Of a DNA stretch of 64,000 nt, positions 43,461 through 52,519 are shown one piece after another. The DNA comes from Archivesica marissinica. Taxonomy: Eukaryota > Mollusca > Bivalvia > Venerida > Vesicomyidae. The stretch lies in NCBI GenBank assembly GCA_014843695.1, contig CM026390.1, positions 16,049,759 through 16,113,758 of the forward strand, given 5' to 3'. The translations under genes and the position numbers were made by a program. How positions within the stretch are numbered: the stretch's first letter is position 1; each line of letters starts with the position of its first letter. Below the pieces are notes generated by a model. It had not been told where the DNA came from. It saw only the letters and a list, made by a program, of their open reading frames with translations, and made no database searches.

Positions 43461-45716
43461 GTTGTGACAGGTTCTATGGTCTGTGCCCTAGTGACTGACG
43501 TGGTAGGTTCTATGGACTGTGGCCGAGGGACTGACGTTGCGACATATTCTATGGCATGTGGCCGAGTGAGTGACGTTGTGACATATTATATGACATGTGG
43601 CCGTGTGAGTGACGTTGTGTCAGATTATATGGCATGTGGCCGTGTGAGTGACGTTGTGTCAGATTATATGGCATGTGGCCGAGTGACTGACGTGACATAT
43701 TCTATGGCATATGGCCCAGTGAGTGACGTTGTGACAGATTATATGGCATGTGGCCGTGTGAGTGACGTTGCGACATATTATATGGCATGTGGCTCAGTGA
43801 GTGACGTTGTGACATATTATATGGCATGTGGCCCAGTGAGTGACGTTGTGACATATTCTATGGCATGTTGCCGTGTGAGTGACGTTGTGACAGATTCTAT
43901 GGCATGTGGCCGTGTGAGTGACGTTGTGACATATTCTATGGCATGTGGCCGAGTGAGTGACGTTGCGACATATTCTATGGCATGTGGCCGAGTGAGTGAC
44001 GTTGCGACATATTCTATGGCATGTGGCCGTGTGAGTGACGTTGTGACATATTCTATGGCATGTGGCCGTGTGAGTGACGTTGTGACATATTCTATGGCAT
44101 GTGGCCCAGTGAGTGACGTTGTGACATATTATATGGTAGGTGGCCCAGTAAGTGACGTTGTGACATATTCTATGGTAGGTGGCCCAGTGAGTGACGTTGT
44201 GACATATTCTATGGCATGTGGCTCAGTGAGTGACGTTGTGACAGATTATATGGCATGTGGCCCAGTGAGTGACGTTGTGACATATTCTATGGCATGTTGC
44301 CGTGTGAGTGACGTTGTGACAGATTATATGGCATGTGGCCCAGTGACTGACGTTGTGACAGATTCTATGGCATGTGGCCGTGTGAGTGACGTTGTGACAT
44401 ATTCTATGGCATATGGCCGAGTGAGTGACGTTGCGACATATTCTATGGCATGTGGCCGAGTGACTGACGTTGCGACATATTCTATGGCATGTGGCCGTGT
44501 GAGTGACGTTGTGACATATTCTATGGCATGTGGCCGTGTGAGTGACGTTGTGACAGATTATATGGCATGTGGCCCAGTGAGTGACGTTGTGACATATTAT
44601 ATGGTAGGTGGCCCAGTGAGTGACGTTGTGACATATTATATGGCATGTGGCCCAGTGAGTGACGTTGTGACATATTATATGGTAGGTGGCCCAGTGAGTG
44701 ACGTTGTGACATATTATATGGCATGTGGCCCAGTAAGTGACGTTGTGACATATTCTATGGCATGTTGCCGAGTGAGTGACGTTGTGACATATTCTATGAC
44801 ATGTGGCCCAGTGAGTGACGTTGTGACATATTATATGGTAGGTGGCCCAGTAAGTGACGTTGTGACATATTCTATGGCATGTTGCCGAGTGAGTGACGTT
44901 GTGACATATTCTATGACATGTGGCCCAGTAAGTGACGTTGTGACATATTCTATGACATGTGGCCCAGTGAGTGACGTTGTGACATATTCTATGGCATGCG
45001 GCCCAGTGAGTGACGTTGTGACATATTCTATGGCATGTGGCCCAGTGACTGACGTGACATAGTCTATGACATGTGGCACAGTGAGTGACGTTGTGACATA
45101 TTCTATGGCATGTGTCCCAGTGACTGACGTGACATATTTTATGACATGTGGCCCAGTGAGTGACGTTGTGACATATTCTATGGCATGTGGCCCAGTGAGT
45201 GACGTTGCGACATATTATATGGCATGTGGCCGAGTGAGTGACGTTGCGACATATTATATGGCATGTGGCCCAGTGACTGACGTTGCGACATATGCTATGG
45301 CATGTGGCCGAGTGAGTGACGTTGCGACATATTCTATGGCGTGTGGCCGTGTGACTGACGTTGCGACATATTCTATGGCATGTGGCCGTGTGAGTGACGT
45401 TGCGACAGATTCTATGGCATGTGGCCGAGTGACTGACGTTGTGCCATATTCTATGGCATGTGGCCGTGTGAGTGACGTTGTGACATATTCTATGGCATGT
45501 GGCCCAGTGAGTGACGTTGCGACATATGCTATGGCATGTGGCCGTGTGAGTGACGTTGCGACAGATTCTATGGCATGTGGCCGAGTGACTGACGTTGTGA
45601 CATATTCTATGGCATGTGGCCGTGTGAGTGACGTTGTGACATATTCTATGGCATGTGGCCCAGTGAGTAACGTTGCGACATATTGTATGGCATGTGGCGA
45701 ACGTTGCAGGTCCTAT
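43461..45716. repeat. 39-bp minisatellite array (array 6)
   Basis: About 58 copies of a 39-bp unit containing GTGAGTGACGTTGTGACATA and TTCTATGGCATGTGGCC. Thirteen codons per unit keep a forward frame (VSDVVTYSMACGP) and reverse frames open; I do not call a gene. Variants include GTTGCGAC for GTTGTGAC, CCGTGTG, CCGAGTG or CCCAGTG, and a TATGGTAGGTGG subtype at 44132-44850. The same TATGGTAGG context recurs 702 bp apart (44131 and 44833), which is 18 units. Confidence 0.95.
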
Positions 45717-46984
45717 TAACTGAAGATTACTCACCCATTGAGGATGGACCCCGATGTGTACCCCTCGTACACAGGAGCATGGTACATAGAACACTATAGT
45801 TTCTACTCTTCAAATGTTTGTGAGCGTCTCCTGTATACATAGAATACAATATAATCTCCTCTTAAATAGCTTGTGACCTGCTACTATATATATATTATAT
45901 ATCCCGGCGTGAAGAGTTTTCGCCCAGAACAGGTTTTCGCCCAACTGTGGAAATAGCAAGTCGCGAGAGATCATGCAATAGTTCACGCTCCAGTTAACGG
46001 AATTATAAATAAACATACCTTGTGCACTTCCAATCTATTTCTAACTGATCATAATATATCAGACAAGGTAAATTAGCGGTGAAAACTTTAAACCTACCCC
46101 AGTTTTCACTAACTTCACTATATCCGTTTTATGTCACCATATAAATATCATTTTTTAAAGAAATTGGCAATTTTTTCTCCAAAATGACATATGCATCGTC
46201 TGCCACGCCAATATATTTACGAATAAAAATGTCATTATAGTCTCACTGCTCCGTGTTTATGAGTTATGTCCGTTATTACACACAAGGGGTCCTTATTAAT
46301 AATATCGATTTTCACCGTGTTTCACCTTCAGGTCCACGGGTTGTCACAGAGGTTCTCCAACTGATATATATGGTTGTGTAAACCTAGTTTTTCTTTGTTG
46401 GGCACCGTGTGATGTGTTCGATGGATGGGTCCATTTACGGTTCTGCATTTAGTCAGAGTAATTAGGAGGGATGACGACTTCTTATGCCCCGTGTGTTTGA
46501 CCTAGTTAAATTAAATGTTAGTGTTTTAGATACAGTATATAGACAAAATGCTGTCCAACAAATGAATTTTGAGTGAAAATGATAAATTAAGCCTCTTATT
46601 AAAGTAAGTTTTCCTTAGTTTATTATTTTGTTAAAAAAGAACTGTTGCTTACATACTAATGGTGGCGCTGTAGACAATTTCCACAGTTAGGCGAAAACAT
46701 GTGACGTCATTCCGGATTACTGAGAATGAGGTACCACTATTTTGTCAACTTTTCTCAAAAAGTAAACATTCGATTTTCTTCGAGATTTTTGTGGATGAAT
46801 GGTAACATATCGTTTATTTGGTGACATAAATTGTTTGCAGTGTATGACCATTCTAAACCTATAGGAGTCCGTTATGTACTACATCGTCGGAAACCAGTAA
46901 CACCGGGATACAAATAATTAAACGCTTGCGTGTTCATGACGACTAGTCGACCGAAGATCTTATGTGAGGGAACATAGGTCCCTC
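45717..46984. other. AT-rich non-coding stretch
   Basis: About 1.27 kb of mostly unique AT-rich sequence with no supported gene. Its only clear structure is the inverted repeat pair at 45934-45954 and 46677-46697, listed separately. Confidence 0.6.
45934..46697. repeat. Inverted repeat pair, possible MITE-like unit
   Basis: TTTTCGCCCAACTGTGGAAA (45934-45953) is found in inverted form at 46678-46697 (TTTCCACAGTTAGGCGAAAA), with one mismatch. The about 760-bp span could be a non-autonomous DNA element, but no clear target-site duplication was found. Confidence 0.4.
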
Positions 46985-47345
46985 ACCAGTTAGTGGGCTT
47001 CCTTTGCTCTCCAGCTGTTGTTGGTGGAAGAACCCGGGTGGCCTTCAGGTATGTGCGGGCACTTGTAGAATCACCGACCTTCCGCATGTCACGTGGTTCT
47101 ACAGGAGAGGGTTCTACATAAGTAGTTTATACGTTCTTCTCAATCACGTTGACCAGTGACCATGGCAATGTATTTGCACATATATAAATATAATATTGTT
47201 TAAACTAACCAGGGTGGGTAGGTTCCTCACGTGGAAGAATTCGACACCCCCAGTGTGGTATGGACATTCAGCGGCGAGGGACAAACCGATTTGAAGCCAC
47301 AGACCGTATCAACTATGTCACGGAGTGAGTAAACGACGACACTTA
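46985..47345 (-). mobile_element. SINE family E, diverged and split copy
   Basis: The 3' half (46985-47105) matches the CCAGCTGTTGTTGGTGGA and GACCTTCCGCA blocks of the copy at 57226. The 5' half (47220-47345) holds the reverse complement of GGGTGTCGAATTCTTCC and a degenerate B box, matching 52271. About 110 bp of AT-rich sequence separates the halves. Confidence 0.5.
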
Positions 47346-47579
47346 ATCCTTAATATTGAGGGAGTGCCGAAATCACCAAGAAGAATGTAGGTTGGAACAC
47401 ACAGTTCCGATATCGTTGGTATTGGAAAAATGCTGTTTTTCAAAATAATACATTACCCCAGAGTATATAGCTCTGCCAAGCAAAGCAGATATTATATTTA
47501 TTCTGGTGTTTACTTTAATGATCCACCATTTGCAAAATTTATTTCAATATTAGATTTACATGTTTAAAAAGTGTAAACT

Positions 47580-47770
47580 TTATTTATTTTACAACGATTG
47601 CGAAACAATCTAAACAACTTATATTAATCACTCTCGTTGGCGCGGATGAAAGAGTAAATGTGGTCATTCGTGTAGGAGGAAACCGGAGTACTCGGAGAAA
47701 ACCCACCTGCCCGATCTGGCGACCATCGTGCCATCTCACATACTTCCCGGTCCGAGGATGTTTAATCATA
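47580..47770 (-). mobile_element. SINE, tail shared with family B
   Basis: The left end (TTATTTTACAACGATTGCGA and ATTAATCACTCTCG) is the family B 3' tail in reverse orientation. Inside is GGAGGAAACCGGAGTACTCG, a motif common in metazoan short repeats. The head is too diverged to assign. Confidence 0.5.
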
Positions 47771-47814
47771 TTTTATTTGCTATTTTACATATATAGTACA
47801 TATAGACTTAACAT

Positions 47815-47945
47815 TCATTATATGTGATAAAATGCAAAATGGGTTGGGCAACATTAGTAAACTGCCCTCCCCAAAATCGAGGATCGAAACCAGGGTTGCA
47901 TTGGTGAGAAGCGAGCGCGCGAATCGGACAGACATTTACATGTAT
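47815..47945 (-). mobile_element. tRNA-derived SINE, family C
   Basis: On the reverse strand a tRNA-like segment with B box GGTTTCGATCC is followed by a block read forward as AATGGGTTGGGCAACATTAG and a CTGCCCTCCCC block. The A-box region is degenerate. The GGGTTGGG block also occurs at 48727 and 58283. Confidence 0.5.
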
Positions 47946-48050
47946 GCAATAAATAAGCATTATATACATTTATAGATAAATATTGACAACAGTTGAAGGA
48001 AATGGATTTGAACGAAAGAAAACTTATACGCATCTTCTCAAATTACAATG

Positions 48051-48187
48051 TTATTTGTAGGGATGGCAACGAATACCCGAACATTCGAATATTCAAATAT
48101 CTCTCCAACCGAATATTCGAATATCTCTCCAACCGAATATTCGAATACCGAAATCGCTATTCGTTGCCATCCCTAGAACTTATTTGT
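48051..48187. mobile_element. Short hAT-type MITE
   Basis: AGGGATGGCAACGAAT (48059-48074) is mirrored by ATTCGTTGCCATCCCT (48160-48175), a perfect 16-bp terminal inverted repeat. The 8-bp sequence TTATTTGT lies directly before it (48051-48058) and again at 48180-48187, 4 bp past the right repeat, as expected of a hAT 8-bp target duplication with a slightly ragged end. The interior consists of 24-bp copies of GAATATTCGAATATCTCTCC plus four bases. It encodes nothing. Confidence 0.7.
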
Positions 48188-48429
48188 GAATGTGATAACA
48201 CAACACATATCTGCAAATGGAGGGAGTTTCCATCATGAAATGTCACAAAACCAATCGGAGAATTCCTTCGTTTTGTCGAAGTGGGAATATACATACTTTC
48301 CCCGCTGAGTTTGTAAAAAAATACCCTTTACAAATAAAATATACCCTGCAAGATATGGTTAGCAACATATGACATTTTTACTGACAAAATATAGTTTTGA
48401 TAACACTTAAGCAAACACGTAAATCCAGT

Positions 48430-48600
48430 CTGGGAACAGGCGTCGATATATTTTACCTGGTCAGTCAAATAAATATATTTTAACATCGTTACTATTAATT
48501 GGGCCATATTGAGCTTCTGATAATATCAATGTCATTTTGCCAGAAATTAAAAAGTGAAAATTTGACAAGACTGGAACCCAGGCTACGTAAATCATATGTC
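48430..48600 (-). repeat. Dispersed repeat family D, copy 1
   Basis: GGCGTCGATATATTTTACCT, TTCTGATAATATCAATG, CATTTTGCCAGA and CTGGAACCCAGG recur in the same order at 60520-60655. GGAACCCAGG reads on the reverse strand as a possible B box (CCTGGGTTCC), so a tRNA-derived origin is possible. Confidence 0.55.
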
Positions 48601-48639
48601 TAATATAAATTATAACCACATCACCATCATTTAGTTTTA

Positions 48640-48780
48640 ATTAGCATATAGTTTAATAATATTTTATTGTAAAGTAATAGTAAATATTGCATACACATAA
48701 AGATACAATACATAGCAAGAGAATACAAATGGTTTGGGTCACAAGATTTCACAACATTAGACAACGGCCCGCACAAGTAC
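48640..48780 (-). repeat. Dispersed repeat family C, tail fragment
   Basis: An AT-rich stretch is followed by ATGGTTTGGGTCACAAG and ACAACATTAGACAACGGCCC, a diverged match to the tail blocks of the copies at 47815 and 58150. No head is present. Confidence 0.4.
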
Positions 48781-48790
48781 GTTACGCCAT

Positions 48791-48862
48791 TCCTCGTGTC
48801 ATACCCGCTCCAAAGCGTTGACGTTTTCCTCGTGTCATACCCGCTCCAAATCGTTGACGGTA
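48791..48862. repeat. 36-bp tandem duplication
   Basis: TCCTCGTGTCATACCCGCTC begins at 48791 and again at 48827. The two 36-bp copies differ by only a few bases. It is a local duplication with no evident function. Confidence 0.85.
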
Positions 48863-49148
48863 TGGACGGCATCCATCCCTCTCACGTAGACGACACCCAC
48901 TAATGTCCCTGATGTGTTATATTGGTGAGAGACCTGGGGATTTGGCAACATGCCAATCAAGTGTTCGCACAATTTTCCAGTTGGAATGCGGACGTGCATT
49001 GACCTGCGGAAATCATAATCTCTGAATCAATGGCACTACCGGAATGATCACTTCTTCACAATAGCGAGCCGATGTTAAGCGTTCTCGTATAATTATAAAA
49101 TCGGTAAGTTCATATCCATTTCCATGTCATCCCAGCCCAACCCACTTC

Positions 49149-49362
49149 AGCCCACGAAACAGCACAACGTGACGATGCATACAGCCCACGAAACAGCACA
49201 ACGTGACGATGCATACATAACACTGACGTCCAGACGTAACAAATGTGTGTCTGCTCCAAAACATTCTGGTATGTTCTATAGGACATCTCGTATCCACCGT
49301 TCTGTGAATAGGCTGCGCTCCCGTGGTATTCGTGGACGTCGACCATACGTCCGGATTCCATG
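49149..49362 (+). pseudogene. Tc1/mariner transposase fragment (forward copy)
   Basis: The forward frame reads TAQRDDAYITLTSRRNKCVS, then RTSRIHRSVNRLRSRGIRG, then RRPYVRIP. This is the segment between the N-terminal DNA-binding domain and the catalytic core of Tc1/mariner transposases. A 34-bp stretch starting AGCCCACGAAACAGCACAAC is tandemly duplicated (49149-49182 and 49183-49216). The fragment stops where a SINE begins (49363), leaving none of the DDE residues. It is a dead remnant, in opposite orientation to the second copy at 49573-50412. Confidence 0.75.
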
Positions 49363-49572
49363 ATAGCGCAGTGGATGCGCGTTCGCTTCAGGTCCGGAGT
49401 TCGAGCCCCACTGGAGCCGTTATGATTGTGCCCTTAGGCAAGGCATTTAAATTCCACAGTGCCTCTTCTCTCTCCCTCGTGGCGATGGATTCCATCAGGG
49501 AATGAGGTCTCGAGATAGATTTATATAAGTTGAAATAACTTGTTTCGCAATCGAGCTAAAATAAATTTGTAT
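49363..49572 (+). mobile_element. tRNA-derived SINE, family B (most complete copy)
   Basis: The head has A box TAGCGCAGTGG and B box GAGTTCGAGCC, correctly spaced for a pol III promoter. The body contains GGCAAGGCATTTAAATTCC and GATGGATTCCATCAGGGAAT. The tail is TTCGCAATCGAGCTAAAATA. Body and tail are shared with reverse copies at 50725-50947 and 63284-63470. It lies exactly between two oppositely oriented transposase fragments. Confidence 0.75.
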
Positions 49573-50412
49573 AAACTAAGCTAAAGCCCACGAAGCGATC
49601 TCGACGAAGCAAGTTGTTGGGGTTGTAACGTTCGACAATCCGTAAGCTGCACAGAACCACGATTTGTCGCTACAGAGAACGCTAGTCCACCGCTGCCTCA
49701 TCCACCGACGACGTACCGTTGTCCAACTCGAACATATACGAACATGTGTACGTGTTAATGGAATCCGGACGTATGGTGGACGTCCACGAATACCACGGGA
49801 GCGCAGCCTATTCACAGAACTGTTATGTTATTGTTATATTTCGGGTTTTACGCCTGCATCAGCACCATTTTGGGCTATATCGCCGGCGGGCAGTTTACCT
49901 AACACCTTTCCTGGGCAAGCTCCAGCGGTTAACCAGTACTTGGGTGCACCAACCTCCGTAAGAAACTGCCAACTTTTTCATATAAATGAGACACGGCCTG
50001 AGCGGGGCTCGAACCCGTGACCATCAGTGATGATAGGTTACAGTGGTATGCAAGTCAGCGACCTTAACCACTCGACCACGGAGGCGGACAGAACTGTGGA
50101 TACGAGATGTCCTATAGAACATACCAGAATGTTTTGGAGCAGACACACATTTGTTACGTCTGGACGTCAGTGTTATGTATGCATCATCACGTTGTGCTGT
50201 TTTCTGTGGTCTACAAGAATTGAGCCGGTCATGAACGATCCCAGTTGCACCATGACGCTGTCTCAAACGTGACTTGTACTCACACTAACCTCGAGCTGCC
50301 GAGAAACTTCCATAACAGATATTCTACCCATTAACATGCCACTAGCCAAATGACGTCGGTCTAACGTCATCATGGGATGCCTTCCCAAATGGGCCCCGCT
50401 TCTTGACTCCAT
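49573..50412 (-). pseudogene. Tc1/mariner transposase pseudogene, interrupted by a SINE
   Basis: On the reverse strand an ATG at 50412-50410 opens an N-terminal helix-turn-helix region (LDRRHLASGMLMGRISVMEV). A one-base frameshift near 50275 leads into LRQRHGATGIVHDRLN and then TAQRDDAYITLTSRRNKCVS. Coding sequence is broken by a SINE (49824-50087) and resumes with RLRSRGIRGRPPYVRIPLTR and RRWMRQRWTSVLCSDKSWF. The D of SDKS corresponds to the first catalytic aspartate of the DDE/D triad. A second frameshift follows, after which RYNPNNLLRRDRF is readable, and the copy ends near 49573 before the other two catalytic residues. It is non-functional: two frameshifts, one insertion and a 3' truncation. 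Terminal inverted repeats were not identified. Confidence 0.8.
49824..50087 (-). mobile_element. tRNA-derived SINE with class II tRNA-like head, with target-site duplication
   Basis: The reverse strand begins TCCGCC then CCGTGGTCGAGTGGTTAAGG (A box), then an extended spacer, then CACGGGTTCGAGCCCCGC (B box). The long A-to-B spacing resembles class II (Ser/Leu) tRNAs. The body ends at an AACAATAACA-type tail. It is flanked by the perfect 10-bp direct repeat ACAGAACTGT (49814-49823 and 50088-50097), which shows where it inserted into the transposase pseudogene. Confidence 0.88.
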
Positions 50413-50724
50413 TTCTCCGGTAACAAATCATAACAACAATGAAATTAATGTGCGTAGCATGTCACCATTAGCATGTTCTATCAATATTGCTGGCAGAAAA
50501 AAAACGGAATAGGAATATATCTTTAAATGAGTTCACACTTAAAATGACGTCTACGACGTATTAATAGTACTTATTATTACCATACCTCCGTCAGGATGTA
50601 ATGCCTTAACATCCGTTTGTTCGTTTGTGTGTCTTTATGTTAGCTGGGTTACGCAAACACGTACGGATTTAATGTCAGGATATTTTTGAGGTGAAGTTCC
50701 ACCACGGCCACCGGACCATTGTTT
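50413..50724. other. Non-coding stretch
   Basis: AT-rich sequence between the transposase pseudogene and the next SINE. It may include the 5' flank of the Tc1/mariner element, but no terminal repeat was recognised. Confidence 0.5.
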
Positions 50725-50947
50725 TACAATTTATTTTAGCTCGATTGCGAAACACTTTTTTACGTGAGATTAATCGCTCTCGAGACCTCATTCCTTTTGG
50801 AATCCAAAGCCATGGGGGAGAAAGAAGAGGTATTGGACTTTAAATGCCTTGCCCTATAGGGCACAATCGTAACGGCTACTGATGGGCGCTAACGCCGGGC
50901 ATTTCGCACATGAAGCGAACAGTCTACCACAGCGCTATCACGACTTC
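50725..50947 (-). mobile_element. SINE family B, diverged copy
   Basis: TTTATTTTAGCTCGATTGCG, ATCGCTCTCGAGACCTCATT and ATGCCTTGCCCTATAGGGCA are reverse complements of family B tail and body. The head (CACAGCGCTATCA at the right end) is the family A-box region with changes; the B box is degraded. Confidence 0.65.
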
Positions 50948-51264
50948 CACGGACCATTCCAATAACATTTGGTGATTCCGGATCTGGACCTTAGTATGGC
51001 GGACATCTGCGAGTTCCTCTAGTTTGTATTTCAATGCGTTTGTTTAAATTATTTAAGAATGCCATGCTAATTTTCTCCCGCTAAAGGATGGGTTCTTTCT
51101 TCGTTCTTCCTTACATCCAAAACACTTAAAAAAGAAACAGCAGCAGACGACAACAACGCACACGGAACAGAAGCCGACAGAGAGTCCAATTATCATAGCT
51201 TTCGGAATGGCATTGTCACCATCAACATCTTTCTGAAAATAAAACGCAGCACTACAAGTATTAC
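50948..51264. other. Non-coding stretch
   Basis: Unique sequence, no gene or repeat recognised. There is an A-rich patch around 51120-51150. Confidence 0.5.
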
Positions 51265-51829
51265 ACTCTGCAGGTTGACAGATGATAAGATTTACACTGT
51301 ACTGGTTGACAGATGATAAGTATTACACTCTGCTGGTTGACAGATGATAAGATTTACACTGTACTGGTTGACAGATGATAAGTGTTACACTGTACTGGTT
51401 GACAGATGATAAGTATTACACTGTACTGGTTGACAGATGAGAAGTGTTACACTGTACTGGTTGACAGATGATAAGTGTTACACTGTACTGGTTGACAGGT
51501 GATAAGTGTTACACTGTGACGGTTGACAGGTGATAAGTGTTACACTGTGACGGTTGACAGATGATAAGTATTACACTGTGCTGGTTGACAGATGATAAGT
51601 ATTACACTCTGCTGGTGGACAGATGATAAGTATTACACTCTGCTGGTTGGCAAATGATAAGTATTACACTCTGCTGGTTGGCAAATGATAAGTATTACAC
51701 TCTGCTGGTTGACATATGATAAGTATTACACTCTGCTGGTTGACAGCTTCTGAGTATTACACTATGTAGGTTGGCAGTTTATGAGTATTATATTGTGTAT
51801 GTTGACAGTTGATAATTATTACATATTAC
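51265..51829. repeat. 31-bp minisatellite array (array 7)
   Basis: About 18 copies of a 31-bp unit with GGTTGACAGATGATAAG and TATTACACTCTGCT or GTTACACTGTACT. Copies become more divergent toward the right (51730-51829). The length equals that of array 5 but the sequence is unrelated. A further decayed unit lies at 52056-52102, beyond the SINE that cuts the array. Confidence 0.93.
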
Positions 51830-52016
51830 AGATTTTGGAGGATAGTGCAGTGATACAGACATAGACCCATTGCAGGGTCTCCTCTGTTTCCTTTATGTGC
51901 ACAGTGCAAAGCACCGATACGAGTCTTCGGTTTAAAGTCCCAATTGAAAGTCTGCTAACATCATTAGGGTCAGACTGGGCATCGAACCTGCGATACCTGG
52001 AGTCGCATTCCAAGGA
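51830..52016 (-). mobile_element. SINE family A, truncated and diverged copy
   Basis: It starts abruptly at AGATTTTGGAGGATAGTGCA, so the last part of the 3' region is missing. It then runs through CCTTTATGTGCACAGTG and GGGTCAGACTGGGCATCGAA to a decayed head. It interrupts the 31-bp minisatellite. Confidence 0.75.
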
Positions 52017-52270
52017 AGATTAATAGTTCATTATCGCATGTTGAGCACATTGAGATAAGTAGATAAGTATTATAGCGGGTGTGCAAGTTAACAGTTGATA
52101 CCTTGTAAAAATAAGATCACCCACGTGCTTATTTAAGCCATATATACCATATTATACCGAATTAGTTAACATGTGCTTAGTAGTTTATGAGGCATATTAC
52201 GTTAGTAACGGTTATGGAATGGTATACAGGGACAGCAGAATGTAAGTATAGTCAACCACTGCTAATACTT
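52017..52270. other. Spacer with a decayed array-7 unit
   Basis: AAGTTAACAGTTGATACC, preceded by GATAAGTATTATAGCGGG (52056-52102), aligns with the 31-bp unit of array 7. It suggests the array once continued here. The rest is unassigned AT-rich sequence. Confidence 0.5.
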
Positions 52271-52517
52271 AGTGGTGTCCGTTACCGAGTGACTAAGGTT
52301 GTTGACTGTTCACCGCTGTAGGTTTGAATCCCACTAGGGTGTCGAATTCTTTCATGCGAGGGAGCTATCCAGCTGGATTGTGGTAGGTCGGTGGTCCTAC
52401 CCGTACCTGAAGTACTGCTCGGAAGGACGTCACTTCCTGCAACAATGATAGCTGGAGACCCACTGTATGATCTAGGCTGTTGGTGCGACTTTAAACCCCA
52501 ATGACGAACAAACAAAA
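52271..52517 (+). mobile_element. tRNA-derived SINE, family E
   Basis: Head: GTTACCGAGTGAC (A box) and GTAGGTTTGAATCCC (B box). Body: GGGTGTCGAATTCTTTCATG, AGCTATCCAGCTGGATTG and TACCTGAAGTACTGCTCGGA. Tail: GTTGGTGCGACTTTAAACCC, then an A-rich end with AACAAACAAAAA. A related reverse copy is at 57226-57485. The 15-17-bp minisatellite begins directly at the tail. Confidence 0.72.
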
Positions 52518-52519
52518 AC

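Noticed and set aside
43464..45719. VSDVVTYSMACGP repeat protein.
   Set aside because: Thirteen-residue period equals the 39-bp unit; both strands are open; no domain.
49824..50087. Functional class II tRNA gene on the reverse strand.
   Set aside because: It is flanked by a target-site duplication and followed by a SINE body; it interrupts a transposase pseudogene.
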